Shown here: in pieces, positions 20,473 through 30,787 of the stretch | How the letters are laid out: every line of letters starts with the position of its first letter | Numbering within the stretch: position 1 is the first letter of the stretch | Assembly (NCBI GenBank): GCA_946811185.2 | Contig: OX328102.1 | Location: 48,213,619 to 48,277,618, forward strand | Direction: 5' to 3' | Length of the DNA: 64,000 nucleotides | Source of the DNA: Hippopus hippopus | Taxonomy: Eukaryota > Mollusca > Bivalvia > Cardiida > Cardiidae | Notes under the pieces: generated by a model | What the model was told of the DNA's origin: nothing | Databases searched by the model: none | Seen by the model: the letters and a program-made list of their open reading frames with translations, nothing else | Translations under genes and position numbers: made by a program

Positions 20473-20687
20473 CTAACCCTTTACCAAACAAACTCGTGTT
20501 TTAACCATCCTCAGAAAGAAGGTTCTCGAAAACATTGTGGGAAAAGAAGAAAATGCTGGTAACCAGCATTTTCTTCTTTTCCCACAATGTTTTCTACCTT
20601 TTCAGATACAAATTCCATCATTTAGGTCACGCTTTATTTGTCGTCTGCAAATGCTTTCTAAATTTTTGTTGTCTGGTGAAGAGTTAA
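20473..20687 (-). mobile_element. Family A MITE (A15)
   Basis: Hairpin with paired change GAAGAAAATG / CATTTTCTTC. Right TTAA 20684. Confidence 0.82.
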
Positions 20688-20794
20688 TCTGAGCGTTTAG
20701 TTTATACTAAGGATGCTTTAATCAAATGATAACTGTATAATGACGACATGACATTTTCATCTGCCTTGTGCAAGTATTCTACCATTTTATAAAT

Positions 20795-21000
20795 GAACCA
20801 TACTCTGGCAAAAGGGGGTTTAATGCATCTCCGTGGACCATGATACCAAGCCAGTCATCATAATGATTATGGATCCATAAAATCCATTTTATCTAACAAC
20901 CAGCTGAATCCTTGGGTAGGATGTTCCCTTGACATGCAGATTATTGACCAATAGCAAAAAGTTGTGACCAACGTCAGCCTTTCACAGAACAAAGCTCATA
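20795..21000 (-). mobile_element. Family B MITE (B7), hairpin deleted
   Basis: Left TIR and body intact; sequence jumps from CGTCAGCC to TTTCACAGAACAAAGCTC, removing the second hairpin arm and the inner TIR. Confidence 0.7.
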
Positions 21001-21039
21001 TATTGAAAGCTCTCATTATTAAAAACATTATAATGTGGG

Positions 21040-21150
21040 TCATAGAATGGGATTAGTCTTTGAAAGAGTAGAAAACATTGTTGGAAATAGAGAAAATACA
21101 AGTAGCTCTCCTTTAAGAACACGGGACTGTTTGGTAAGGTTGAAACTGTC
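21040..21150 (+). mobile_element. Family A fragment (A16)
   Basis: GTCTTTGAAAGAGTAGAAAAC then a decayed core and CACGGGACTGTTTGGTAAGG. Confidence 0.5.
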
Positions 21151-21202
21151 CAACATACTGCAGAAACTGAAGGCCAATGAGTATAAAGTTCAGAGGATTG
21201 GC

Positions 21203-21511
21203 TGCTTGATTGTATTGTGTTTAACGCCGTTTTGAACACTATTTCAGTTATATCACGGCGGCCAGCGCACCTATGCCTATCTCTGCTTTCCCTGAATTTC
21301 TTTTTACCAGCTCTTTGCACAACATTCCTTCCAAGCCATTGGCTGCTTTCCCACATAACCACCATCGATACAATGATCAGCGTTGAGAGAGGAATGAATC
21401 CTGTCACAATTACTATAACCATCCCCGGAAAGAAACTGACAGAGCTGGGGATTCGAAACAGCGACCCCTTGTTCTCAAGTCCTATACGCTACCGACTGCG
21501 TTACCGGGGCT
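21203..21511 (-). mobile_element. SINE S2 (full length)
   Basis: Inverted copy: TGTGTTTAACGCCGTTTTGA, GCGGCCAGCGCACC, GATCAGCGTTGAGAGAGG, inverted B box GGATTCGAAAC and A box GCTACCGACTGCG. Confidence 0.82.
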
Positions 21512-21567
21512 TGGCTAGTTTAGAAGAAGATAAAAGGAACCGGAAGGCGGAAGAAGGGCAGAAACTA

Positions 21568-21848
21568 GCCCGCATAGCTCAACTGGTGGTTTGTAGGACT
21601 CCTGAACGTGATGTTTCGGGTCACTTGAGGGTGTGGGTTCGATTCCCACGGCTGGCCATCTAAGATTTACTAATAGTCTCTCGGATGAGACGTTAAACCG
21701 AGGTCCCTTGTGACGGTGCTATACACCAACCACCAAGAACCAGGATGAATTTCGTCCTGTAATTGCACTATCCCCCGTAACAATACTAAGAATCTTCAGA
21801 GGGGCGTCGCCAATATGGGCAAACGGTGGCGACGATAAATAAATTTCA
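21568..21848 (+). mobile_element. SINE S4 (full length)
   Basis: Head: A box TAGCTCAACTGGTGG, B box GGTTCGATTCCC. Body GGATGAGACGTTAAACCGAG and GTCCCTTGTGACGG. The body resembles a central domain met in many invertebrate SINEs (possibly Nin-DC; unverified). No (ATCA)n tail. Confidence 0.75.
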
Positions 21849-21965
21849 ACTTAGGACAGAGTGAAGAACAAGAGCTCGTTGAAACATGTGGCGATTGCAG
21901 GAGGAGTGGATGACGGTAATCGTAGAGGAACAAGGAAAAATATACATCTATCTAACTCTTATAGT

Positions 21966-22177
21966 TTAACTCTTTGCCACACAATTCCGAGTTTTAACGA
22001 CCCTGAGGAAAAAGGCTTTTGAAAACATTGTGGGAAAAGGAGAAAATGCTGGTAACCAGCATTTTCTCCCTTTCCCACAATGTTTTCTACCCTTTCTCAG
22101 ACAACTTTTTCCTTTTGAGCTACATTTAATTTGTCGCCTGCAAATACTTTCAATTTTGTTGTTTGGTAAAGCGTTAT
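21966..22177 (-). mobile_element. Family A MITE (A17)
   Basis: TTAA 21966. Right end TTGTTTGGTAAAGCGTTAT is shared tail-to-tail with A18. Confidence 0.82.
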
Positions 22178-22370
22178 CTCTTTACCAAACGACATTATTT
22201 TGGACTCCACCAAATTGAAAGCACTTGCAGACGACGGATTAAATGTTGTCAAGAGAAGACTTCTGGCTTAGAAATGGTAGAAAACATTGTGGGGGAAAGG
22301 AGAAAATGCTGTTTACCAGCACATGACCCTTTTTTGATGAGGATTCATGGTTTTGCCATTGTAAAGGGGA
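22174..22370 (+). mobile_element. Family A MITE (A18), tail-to-tail with A17
   Basis: TTATCTCTTTACCAAACGAC start. Second hairpin arm replaced by ACATGACCC. Confidence 0.7.
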
Positions 22371-22407
22371 GGATGTCTATTTGAAAACAATGGTGCAGTC
22401 TGGCACC

Positions 22408-22863
22408 GTATTCACCAACCATTCTTAAGAACATTCTTAGTCTTATTCTCCAATTTTTTTTTTTAAATTTGAGGCCGGGTAGCCCAGTGGTAAGTATATC
22501 TGACTCGTGACTTTGTGGTTGCGGGTTCGATAACCGTTTAAGGCAAACTTTCTTTCCGACGATTTTTCACCACTCACCTTTGATACATGTGAGAAAAGTA
22601 GTCAGTGACTTGGAAAGAAAGTTGTGTCAGTACTGGCGTGAGAAAGCGTAGGTGCACCGATCGCCGTGATATGACCTAAGCCGTTAAAACAGCGTTAAAT
22701 GCCAATGCAAACCAACCAAAACCTAAATTTGAAAATAAAACAACTTTTGATTAACTAAAAAATCTGGTTAAGCCAATCAGAAGTTGTGTTACTTTCAAAT
22801 GTGGAAAATCTTGGCGAATAAAACTAAAAAGGTTCTTAAGAATGGTTGGTGCAAACAGATCCA
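22408..22863. mobile_element. Family F element (F4), split by SINE S3
   Basis: Ends ACCAACCATTCTTAAGAACA and inverse at 22840. Core GATTAACTAAAAAATCTGGT / TTAAGCCAATCAGAAGTTGT follows the SINE. Confidence 0.72.
22471..22719 (+). mobile_element. SINE S3 (full length), inside F4
   Basis: Head GGCCGGGTAGCCCAGTGG, B box GGGTTCGATAACC; body TTTCTTTCCGACGATTTTTC; 3' GATATGACCTAAGCCGTTAA and tail CAATGCAAACCAACC. Confidence 0.82.
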
Positions 22864-23054
22864 CTGATGCATTCTTTGCATTCCTATATGTATGTGCTTT
22901 GCTAAATACCTAAGCTCGATATCTAGGGGTTTTATGGCAGAGGTAGTAGCCAAGAGCCATTGACCTTGGCTGATTTTTTTAAAAAATAAAAACCACGTGG
23001 ATACAGTAGTCCACTCGCGACGTATAGGCAGCTATGCGCCTGCAATTTTCTCCA

Positions 23055-23147
23055 AAAGAATTCGGCGAGCTGGGGAATCCAACCAAGGAGCAATGAGTCT
23101 CAAGGCTTGTACTTTATCAACTTAGCTACATGTACCGGACTCAGAAT
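23055..23147 (-). mobile_element. Possible SINE tRNA-like head, old
   Basis: Minus strand shows GGTTGGATTCCCCAGC at the B-box position and a GTAGCTAAGTTGATAAAG A-box-like string. Confidence 0.35.
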
Positions 23148-23149
23148 AG

Positions 23150-23900
23150 GTTATCGATTGAACTATTCGCTTAATCGGCATTAACCTGAAAATAACCGTA
23201 CAGTAAAGATAAGAATAGTCCAATGATAAATATCCTATAGTTTTATACCTAAAATCGACCTAATTACTCAATATCAATTAATTTACACGATAATTTATTT
23301 GATACGAATCTATTCGTAACCATAAATCTAGATCGTAAAAGTGCGACCCCTTTCTTTTTTCAGTTTTAACTTTGAGTCCTCTGAATAAAAGAAAGAATTT
23401 GCAAAAACATGATGAAAAATGGAGAAATTGCGCTTCGCGAGCAATTTCTCCATTTTTCATCATGTTTCCTCGTATATTACCATATGCAAATTTAATATAA
23501 CCATTTTCCTTCTTGTTTTTCGGAGATAAATGTTTATAATAAGAAAAAAGAGTACAAATATGCAAATAAACCTAATGGCATTCTATATCTAATTGTTCTG
23601 TCCTGCCTTTATGGTTCCGTATTTAAATAAATTTTACCCATTCATTAAAATAGCATCGTATTTATAAATGGGAGCCAGGTTCAGAATGTCAGAGTTCGCT
23701 ATTTTTAGAAACACTGTGCTTATTTCCGGGGCATGCCTCTACGCATGCGGCTGACAATATTACATTAATAATAAAAATAAGTTACGTCATTTTGTAACTT
23801 TGAAATATGGTACTTTTGCCCTTTTACAGCAAACATTCATACGAGTTTAAACGCCCTTCCTGTTGACAGATTAAAAAAAAACATTGAGGAAAATGGACAA
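23150..23900. other. Mostly unrecognised; one perfect hairpin at 23407-23465
   Basis: AAACATGATGAAAAATGGAG plus AAATTGC faces its exact complement around a CTTCGCGA-type loop. It is built like the family A core but with a different sequence. No other copy seen. Confidence 0.6.
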
Positions 23901-23904
23901 TCAC

Positions 23905-24072
23905 TTGTACTAACCCGTATCCTGCTTAATAATCAAAATGAAACTTTCAAGCCGATAGTATCAACCCAAATAATGTTATTTCAAAGGTATCCTTGGGGGC
24001 AAAAATATGTCCTTGTCGGACAGTGTAGATCCAAAAAAGGTCTTTGAGTCGCGCTTAGCAGCCTTAAGGTTA
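23905..24072 (+). mobile_element. Family C MITE with hairpin deleted
   Basis: Family C is about 200 bp with TTAACCCTT-type ends, left arm TTTCAAGCCGATAGT, hairpin GTAGATCAAGATCAGACTGC, right arm AAAGGTCAGTGAGTCGCGCT then TAGCAGCC. Here GTGTAGATCCAAAAAAGG joins directly to the right arm. Confidence 0.72.
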
Positions 24073-24442
24073 AAGTGACAGTAGCTGCCAAAAGTAAATA
24101 AAGCGGGTGTTAATATGCATCTAAATTTAAATCATATCATTTAAGATTATGGAAATTCTTGTGAAGATGACAATCTGTTATTGTACGCTCGATCCAAATG
24201 TTAGTCGCTGACAGAAAATTGAAGTTCAAAACTAAGTTAAAAGTTGCCAGGTCACTCTATCTTTTGTTTACTTTTTTTTGCCTAATTTTGAAATTATTTT
24301 TTCTGCCAGTGACTACAACTTGGACCGACCACACAATAACAGATTGTCATCTTCACAATATTTTCCATACTCTTAAATGATGTGATATAAATTTAAATGC
24401 ATTATAACAACTACATTGTTTTTATGCTATTTGGACCTTTAA
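24070..24442. mobile_element. Family E fold-back element (E2)
   Basis: TTAA 24070 and 24439. Arms GTAAATAAAGCGGGTGTTAA and inverse; centre with TTTTGTTTACTTTTTTTTGCC. Shares its left TTAA with the preceding family C copy. Confidence 0.75.
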
Positions 24443-24515
24443 GCAATTGCCTATTGCTCCACTGTAGTTCCTATACCCATGAGAAACGCACTTTTCCATT
24501 ATTTCACATAATTGC

Positions 24516-24749
24516 GGGGTCCTGTGAGACTCATTGTAGAATGTTAGTGTTTTAAACATAGGGGCCCTGGGTTCGACCTTCACTCGAAGGGATAGGTTCT
24601 CCGTAAGAGTGTCCTTGGGCAAGACACTTAAAAAAAAAGCCCAAGTCTCGTACTGGTGAAAACCAGGACATATATGAATAAGCCAGCTGTGGCCACGAAT
24701 ATGCCTGAATAAGTGTCGAAAGCGGAGTAAAACATCTTTCGTGTCATTT
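24516..24749 (+). mobile_element. SINE S1 (diverged)
   Basis: GGGTTCGACCTTCACTCG at the B box, GTGTCCTTGGGCAAGACA, TACTGGTGAAA, then GTCGAAAGCGGAGTAAAACA. Confidence 0.75.
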
Positions 24750-25056
24750 AATTGTTATTTGTATAATTTTTGAAAATTGCTAATCTGTCTAAGAATAGCC
24801 TATGCAGTAATTAGTAAATGTCAAATTCTTACACCTAAATGAAATATTGTGCTGAACACATAAAAAATATTCAAAACAAGGATAGTGATCTTTTTTGAAC
24901 AAATAAACAACTACTACTACTGCTACATTTGCTAATGATAAAGATAATCATAACATTAATGTTAGTCGTTGTGATGTTAAAAGCGTACTTTAAACATAGC
25001 CCAACAAGTATTCATTTTCATTCTGTCAGAAACAGAAATGGAGTTGTTTTCCCAAC

Positions 25057-25262
25057 TTAACGCATATCCTGTTAAATAAGTTAAATGGAACTTTCAAGTC
25101 CATAGTTAAAGCCCAAATAATGCTATTTGAAAACTTATTTTCTGGAGGAAAATATCTCCTAGTAGGACAGTGTAGATCCAAGATCAGACTGCACGTTCTG
25201 TGCAGTCTGATCTTGATCTACAATGTCCGCAAAAGGTCAGTGGAATGCGCCTAGCTGCTTAA
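25057..25262 (+). mobile_element. Family C MITE (near full length)
   Basis: Left arm TCCTGTTAAATAAGTTAAAT, perfect hairpin with ACGTTCTGTGC centre, right arm CTAGCTGCTTAAGG. Confidence 0.82.
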
Positions 25263-25269
25263 GGACTAA

Positions 25270-25785
25270 CAGCCTTCATAATTACATAATTTGTACATTG
25301 GTAAAGTAGGCAAACTACGTAAGAGTGTAACATTTAACGAGAGTAGTATTTATTTCTTGTTTACAGGACGTAAACAGACTGGAACCATAAAATGACATGT
25401 GATAAGTCCATTGTTCTTCACAAAAAGAGCAATAATGGCCCTGTATCGCTCAACTACCTTACAGATAAATAAGCCATAAATGCCATTGACAGAGATCTTA
25501 TTCCGTATTGATTTTTGCCTTTATATAATTGGCAATTATGATGATGTTAATCAAAACAAGAGTTCTACACAATTAACATTTGTGACCGGGGCTAACGAAA
25601 TAAGACTATTTTCTAACCAGCGAACTAGAATATATAATACCAACCGTGTTTTAGTGTATTATGTATGATACTCAAGGGGGATAAAAGTGTTTACACTGTC
25701 TATTATAAGCAAAGCAAAGTTGTTTTTCTATGATCCGTCAAGTGAACTATAGTTAGATATGAAATGAGAAAAGCTAGGACCATAG
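25270..25785. other. No recognised feature
   Basis: AT-rich; no family assigned. Confidence 0.45.
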
Positions 25786-26055
25786 CAGCTACGTTTGTTG
25801 AAAATTCTACCCAAAATTTGAAAGAAATCCATCAACGGAACATTTTTTCAATCTACAGGGAATTCCAATCTTTGGTTCTGGTAAAGAAAAAATTCGATTT
25901 TTGTTACCATGGCAACCATATTTCTTAATAGAATCAAATTCTTTGAAGAAATTCTGAAGAGGGTCATGGCTGAATCAAGTTTGGTCAAAACTGTAATATC
26001 ACAGAAGCCAAACAAAAAGTCGTTTCACTGGCCTTCAGTCAGTAGAGCTCTAGAC
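25786..26055. repeat. Interspersed repeat related to 59.8-60.85 kb
   Basis: CCATGGCAACCATATTTCTT, GAATTCTGAAGAGG-like text and the end ACTGGCCTTCAGTCAGTAGA parallel the repeat at 60.1-60.36 kb (ATGGCAACCAGAATTCTTCA; GGCCTTCGGCCAGTGGAGC). Confidence 0.5.
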
Positions 26056-26670
26056 AGTGGTCACCTGATGCTTGGTAATGCTACACAGTGTACAAATCTG
26101 ATAGCTTTTTGTTTCAAGACAACGGATTTTGCATTTTTCATCCAATTAATTTCTACGTGAAATACAAGAGCTAGCGGACAGCGCGATGACCCCCGCGAGC
26201 ACGAATTGAACATCCGTGTTTTAAAGCATTTTAGGACTACTGGACGTGTAACATAAAAGAAAGTCGATGGTACAGACCATGAGGCTTCAAACAAAAAAAG
26301 TGTTGAAAGTTTCTATGTATGAAACACTGTGTAAAAGTATAGACTTCCAGGGACATCAAGGAACGTAAATCTATATGAAACCACAAAATTTAAGAAATGT
26401 CCATTTCGAAAGCATTTGCTGACAAGTTTTATGTGGTTCTAACAATGAGACTCTTATTCTACACATTGGCTTAACCATTTCATTTGACCAGTCAAAAAAT
26501 TGCCGGGCCTAAGGCTCGTATTCACCTACCATTCTGTAGAACATTTTTAGTCTGATTGTAAATCAAGAGAAGTACCCCATTAACCTTATGTCGACGACGC
26601 CTTTTTCGTTTTGCAACAGGCCACTATAAAAAACAAAGTGACAAAAGGAGAATTTTTCTCGTAACAAACA
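26056..26670. other. Mostly unrecognised; family F end at 26520-26566
   Basis: TTCACCTACCATTCTGTAGAA resembles the F terminus; CATTTCGAAAGCATTTGCTG at 26402 is a family A scrap. Confidence 0.4.
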
Positions 26671-26671
26671 A

Positions 26672-26912
26672 TATGAGTCATCCTCTGTGATGCATCAAAC
26701 CAACCGAGTTATCATATAAATGTGGATCTACACAATCGATTTTGTCAAACAACAGACTGAATCCCGAGGTAGAGTGGTCATTTGACATGCAGAAAATTGA
26801 CCAATTGCAAAAAGTTTCGGCCAAGGTCAGCCTGCGCGGATTGCGCAGGCTGACCTGGGTCGAGACTTTTTGCAGATGCATTAAACCCCCTTTTCACAGG
26901 GCATAGCTCGGA
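26672..26912 (-). mobile_element. Family B MITE (B8), left end shortened
   Basis: Internal deletion in the left TIR (CTCTGTGATGCATCAAACC). Hairpin nearly perfect around GGATT. Confidence 0.8.
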
Positions 26913-27089
26913 TCTATTCTGCAATTCGTACATATGTAATAATAAGGTTAATATGCTTAGCGTCATTGCTCCATCATTTAAACTGACTTGATATGAGACA
27001 TTGCTTGCTCTTCAAGCACGGCATAATGATGATTTACAGACCAGGTGTAAATCTTTAAATTAATTACTAAAAATGCCATGCCATTTGAT

Positions 27090-27279
27090 TTAAACCTTAG
27101 GCTGCTAAGCGCGATTCACTGGACTTTTGCGGCCAGTGTAGATCAAGATCAGACTGCACAGAACGTGCAGTCTGATCTTGGATCTACACTGTCCGATGAG
27201 GAGATGTTTGTCGCAGAAAATTTTTTAAAATTGCAATATTTGTCTTTTTTTCACGATGTTATTTAGTAGGTTAAGGGTC
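27090..27279 (-). mobile_element. Family C MITE, inverted
   Basis: TTAAACCTTAGGCTGCTAAG, then perfect hairpin with CAGAACGTG centre. Confidence 0.82.
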
Positions 27280-27448
27280 AAAATAGTGCGAGGTGAAATT
27301 TGGTGCAGTTTTCTTTTACTCTTAGTCCTTTTATTTTTTGACAGACGGTAAAATTCACGCGCAGTTCACAGAGACGTTTAAGTGCAATGTCTTTTAATTC
27401 GGAACCATGAATATTAAAGAGAATTAATCTGTTAGAACGAATTGTCAC

Positions 27449-27658
27449 TTAACCCGCAGGTTGCTAAGCGCGACTCACTGACCTTTTGCGGACAGTGTAG
27501 ATCAAGATCAGACTGCACAGAACGTGCAGTCTGATCTTGGATCTACACTGTCCGATAAGAAGATATTTTTCTCCAAAAAAATAAGTTTGAAGTAGCATTA
27601 TTCGGATTTTTACCACCGGCTTGAAAGTTTAAGTTGAGTTATTCAGTAGCATAAGAGG
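27449..27658 (-). mobile_element. Family C MITE, inverted
   Basis: TTAACCCGCAGGTTGCTAAG start (TTAA 27449). Hairpin essentially identical to that 360 bp upstream. The two copies are in the same orientation. Confidence 0.82.
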
Positions 27659-27697
27659 TATTCATTATTCAAAGGTCATCTTTTTTTTTTAAAATTT

Positions 27698-27904
27698 TTG
27701 CCAGACAATCTCTACTGAAGGCGAAGGCTTTTGAAAACATTGTGGGAAAAGAGAAAATGCTGATAGCCAGCATTTTCTCTTTTTTCCACAATGTTTTCTA
27801 TCCTTTCTGATACAAATTTCATCATTTATGCCACATTTGATATATGGTGTGCAAATGCTTTCAAATTAGACCGGTCTAAAATTTTGTCGTTTGGTAAAGA
27901 GTTC
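27698..27904 (-). mobile_element. Family A MITE (A19)
   Basis: Both hairpin arms have lost the GG of GGAG (AAAAGAGAAAATGC / GCATTTTCTCTTTT). Right end TCGTTTGGTAAAGAGTTCA. Confidence 0.8.
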
Positions 27905-28129
27905 ATTCTTCATTAGTTCATTAGAAATTTATGACGCGGACATATATATTAACTGAAATTCTAAATTTACTTAATTCGTATTCTAAGAAATTATTTCTAA
28001 TTCCATTTATTCATGGGACATATTCTCGTTGTTAACATTTTAAGACCGAATAATTTTCTTCAACTTTGTCAAAACTATTTTAAAACGACTTACAGCAATT
28101 ATAATTCTTTTCTTGCTAATTCTGTTCTG

Positions 28130-28325
28130 TTAACAAAAGAATGATGAAAACATTTACAGACAACAAAATAAATGTGGCTAAAATCACTGAATTTCTCTTT
28201 GAAGTGATTAAAATAACATTGTGGGAAAAGGAGAAAATTCTGCTTACCAGCATTTCGTCTTTTTCCCACAACGTTTTAAAAAACCTTTATTAGCCAGGTA
28301 CAGAAAAACACGGAATCGGGTGGAA
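28130..28325 (+). mobile_element. Family A MITE (A20)
   Basis: Left terminus lost; ATGAAAACATTTACAGACAA then a partly mismatched hairpin. Confidence 0.65.
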
Positions 28326-28377
28326 AAAGGCTAACCAGTTTGTGTTTATCCTTGGAACTGCGACCTTTTCATGTTCC

Positions 28378-28445
28378 AGTGGGAGAGTGTAGGTCGAGAT
28401 CATTCAGCATATTCATGCACTCTGATCTTTGCCGAGTCTTATTCT
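28378..28445 (+). repeat. Family C fragment, decayed
   Basis: GTGTAGGTCGAGATCATTCA...CACTCTGATCTTTGC. Confidence 0.4.
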
Positions 28446-28451
28446 ACAACC

Positions 28452-28691
28452 AATAATTGATTGATTGAATGACGTTTCATGCGGCTTCAACTGTATTTCA
28501 ATTATATTACGGAGACAGCTCACATATTCAAGTGTGTCATGGGTTCCACCTGTAATAGGCAAGGGCGTTTACATGTAAGTGTTATGTCCAAGAACTGGCC
28601 TAAAAAAAAAAAAAGTGCTTCCAGCGAGGCTCGAGCCCGGAACCTCCAGTTCACGAATTCTACACTTTACCACTGAGGCATGCATGAGACC
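28452..28691 (-). mobile_element. SINE S1 (full length, diverged)
   Basis: TTGATTGATTGAATGACG tail, inverted B box GGCTCGAGCCCGGAACCTCC and ACCACTGAGGCATGC head. Confidence 0.78.
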
Positions 28692-28895
28692 TGCAGCTAA
28701 TGGGAACAATTAGCTTATGATTTGTACAAAGTATCATGCACTTTAAAAGAAAGCCATTTAAGTACCTTTTTTTATTTATAGCAAAATAACAAACATGAAA
28801 AATTAATTTATTACGTATGAAAAATTATTCTAATGATATCATTTTTAAATGTCCCCCCCTTTTTTTTCTAAAAAAAAAAAAAAAAACAAACCTGT

Positions 28896-29100
28896 TTTAT
28901 CGAGTAATAAAATTTTCGACTCGTTCATATTGAAAGCAAAAGCAGACGATAAAGTAAATGTGACTCAAATAATAAGATTTGTTCTTGAAATGGTAGAAAA
29001 CGTTTTCGGAAAAGGAGACGCCTCAATCAAGTAACATTTTCTATTTTTCTCATTTGGTTTTCAAGAGCTTTCAAAATTCCATGTGCACTATAAGAGAATG
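28896..29100 (+). mobile_element. Family A MITE (A21), core decayed
   Basis: CATATTGAAAGCAAAAGCAG, AATGTGACTCAAATAATAAG, then a broken hairpin. Confidence 0.6.
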
Positions 29101-29142
29101 ACATCTTAGTACAATACCATTTATCACAGAATCATAAATACT

Positions 29143-29405
29143 AACCATGCTCTGGCAAAAGGGGGCTTAATACATCCCCGTGATATAAATTACCAGGCAA
29201 GTCATCACATAATTATGAATCAATAAGAGCCAATTTTTTAAACAACCGACTATATCATGAGGTAGACTGGTCTTTTTACACACAGAAAATTGACCGATAG
29301 CGAAAGGTTTCGGCCCAGGTCAGCCTGCGCGGATTGCGCAGGCTGACCTGGGTCGATACTGTTCGCAGATGCATTAAGCCCTCTTTTCAAAGAGCATGAC
29401 TCATA
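29143..29405 (-). mobile_element. Family B MITE (B9)
   Basis: TIRs ACCATGCTCTGGCAAAAGGG / inverse to GAGCATGACTCAT. Hairpin GCGAAAGGTTTCGGCCCAGG facing CCTGGGTCGATACTG. Confidence 0.85.
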
Positions 29406-29597
29406 TTATGCATTTCAAGCCGATAGTAAACACCCGCATAATGTTATCTCAAACTTATTTTTTCTTTTTTGGGAGAAAATATCTTCTTAGCGGACAGTGT
29501 AGATCCAAGATCAGACTGCACGTTCTGTGCAGTCTGATCTTGATCTACGCTGTCCGCAAAAGATCAGTAAGTCGCGCTTAGCTGCGTAGGAGTTAAG
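29400..29597 (+). mobile_element. Family C MITE abutting B9
   Basis: CATTTCAAGCCGATAGTAAA, perfect hairpin, right end TAGCTGCGTAGGAGTTAAG. Confidence 0.8.
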
Positions 29598-29656
29598 AAT
29601 TGTTCTGTTTGAAAATATTCATATACTGATAATATAATTTTTTATTGTCATTTTAT

Positions 29657-30034
29657 TTAAATTTCTACCCCAATAGTGGCCAAACAATCAAAGCAGGTGT
29701 TAAAATGCATTTAAATTTAAATCATACCATTTAAAAGTATGGAAAATATTGTGAAGATTACAATCTGTTATTGGATGGTGAGTCCAAGTGTTAGTCGCTG
29801 GCAGAAAAATGAATTTCAAAATTAGGCAAAAAGTAAACAAAAGATAGAGTGACCTGGCAGGTTTTAACCTAGTTTTGAAATTCACTTTCCTGTCAGCGAC
29901 TAACCCTTGGACCAACCTTACAATACCAGATTGTTATCTTCACAATAATTTCCATACTTTTGAATGGTATGATTGAAATCTAAATGCATTTTAACACCCG
30001 CTTTGTTTACTTTTGGGCGCTATTATTACTTTAA
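29657..30034. mobile_element. Family E fold-back element (E3)
   Basis: Arms AAAGCAGGTGTTAAAATGCA and inverse ACACCCGCTTTGTTTACTTT. TTAA 30031 is shared with the next A copy. Confidence 0.75.
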
Positions 30035-30215
30035 AATTCATAACTTTTCTATTTTGAAAGCAATTGCCGACAACAAAATGAATAAGGCTCAAACTATGGG
30101 ATTTATTTATTGAAATAATTAAAAAAAAAAAAAAACTTGTTGTAACAGGAGAGAATCCTCGTCAGATCTATTTTCTCCCTTTTCCGCAATTTTTTAATGC
30201 TTTTAAAGTATCATC
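30031..30215 (+). mobile_element. Family A MITE (A22), decayed
   Basis: TATTTTGAAAGCAATTGCCG, ACAACAAAATGAATAAGGC, A15 run, degraded core. Confidence 0.55.
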
Positions 30216-30365
30216 TGCAATATATAAGAACGACATTTAAGTACAGTGCCATTTATAGCAGGTTTATAAGAGATAAAGAATTTGATACCTATTAATATCT
30301 ATTTATATCTATTGGTTAAGTTTTCAAATGTCATCTTTATTAACCCCGTACAACATTTTGAATTA

Positions 30366-30450
30366 AAGGCGCTTGTTGCGATCTCGAGAGACCACAATTA
30401 GTCGACATGTCCGCGCGGTCTGATCTTCAACTCCATTGAACTGTTCAATT
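30366..30450 (+). repeat. Family C fragment, decayed
   Basis: Only CGCGGTCTGATCTTCAAC is close to the consensus. Confidence 0.3.
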
Positions 30451-30462
30451 TGACATAAACGT

Positions 30463-30716
30463 ATGAGCCATGCTCTGGCGAAATGGAATTTTATGCATTT
30501 CATTAATCTTTTATACCTATTATCATGGATCCGTAATAATCCGTTTTGGGTAACAACTGACTGAATCATAAGGTATACTGTCCCTTGACATGCAGAAAAT
30601 TTACTAAAAGCAAGAAGTTTCAACCCAGGTCAGCCTGCGCAGTCCGCGCAGGCTGACCTGAGTCGATGCTTTTTTCAGATGCATTATGCCCACTTTTCAT
30701 ACAACATGGGTCATAT
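30463..30716 (-). mobile_element. Family B MITE (B10)
   Basis: TIR GAGCCATGCTCTGGCGAAAT; hairpin GCAAGAAGTTTCAACCCAGG facing CCTGAGTCGATGCTT. Confidence 0.8.
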
Positions 30717-30787
30717 CTATTCTACATTGGTAGTGAAACAAGTTATTCCAATGTATTTTTATCACTCTCCGTGATTGCGTCAATCTG

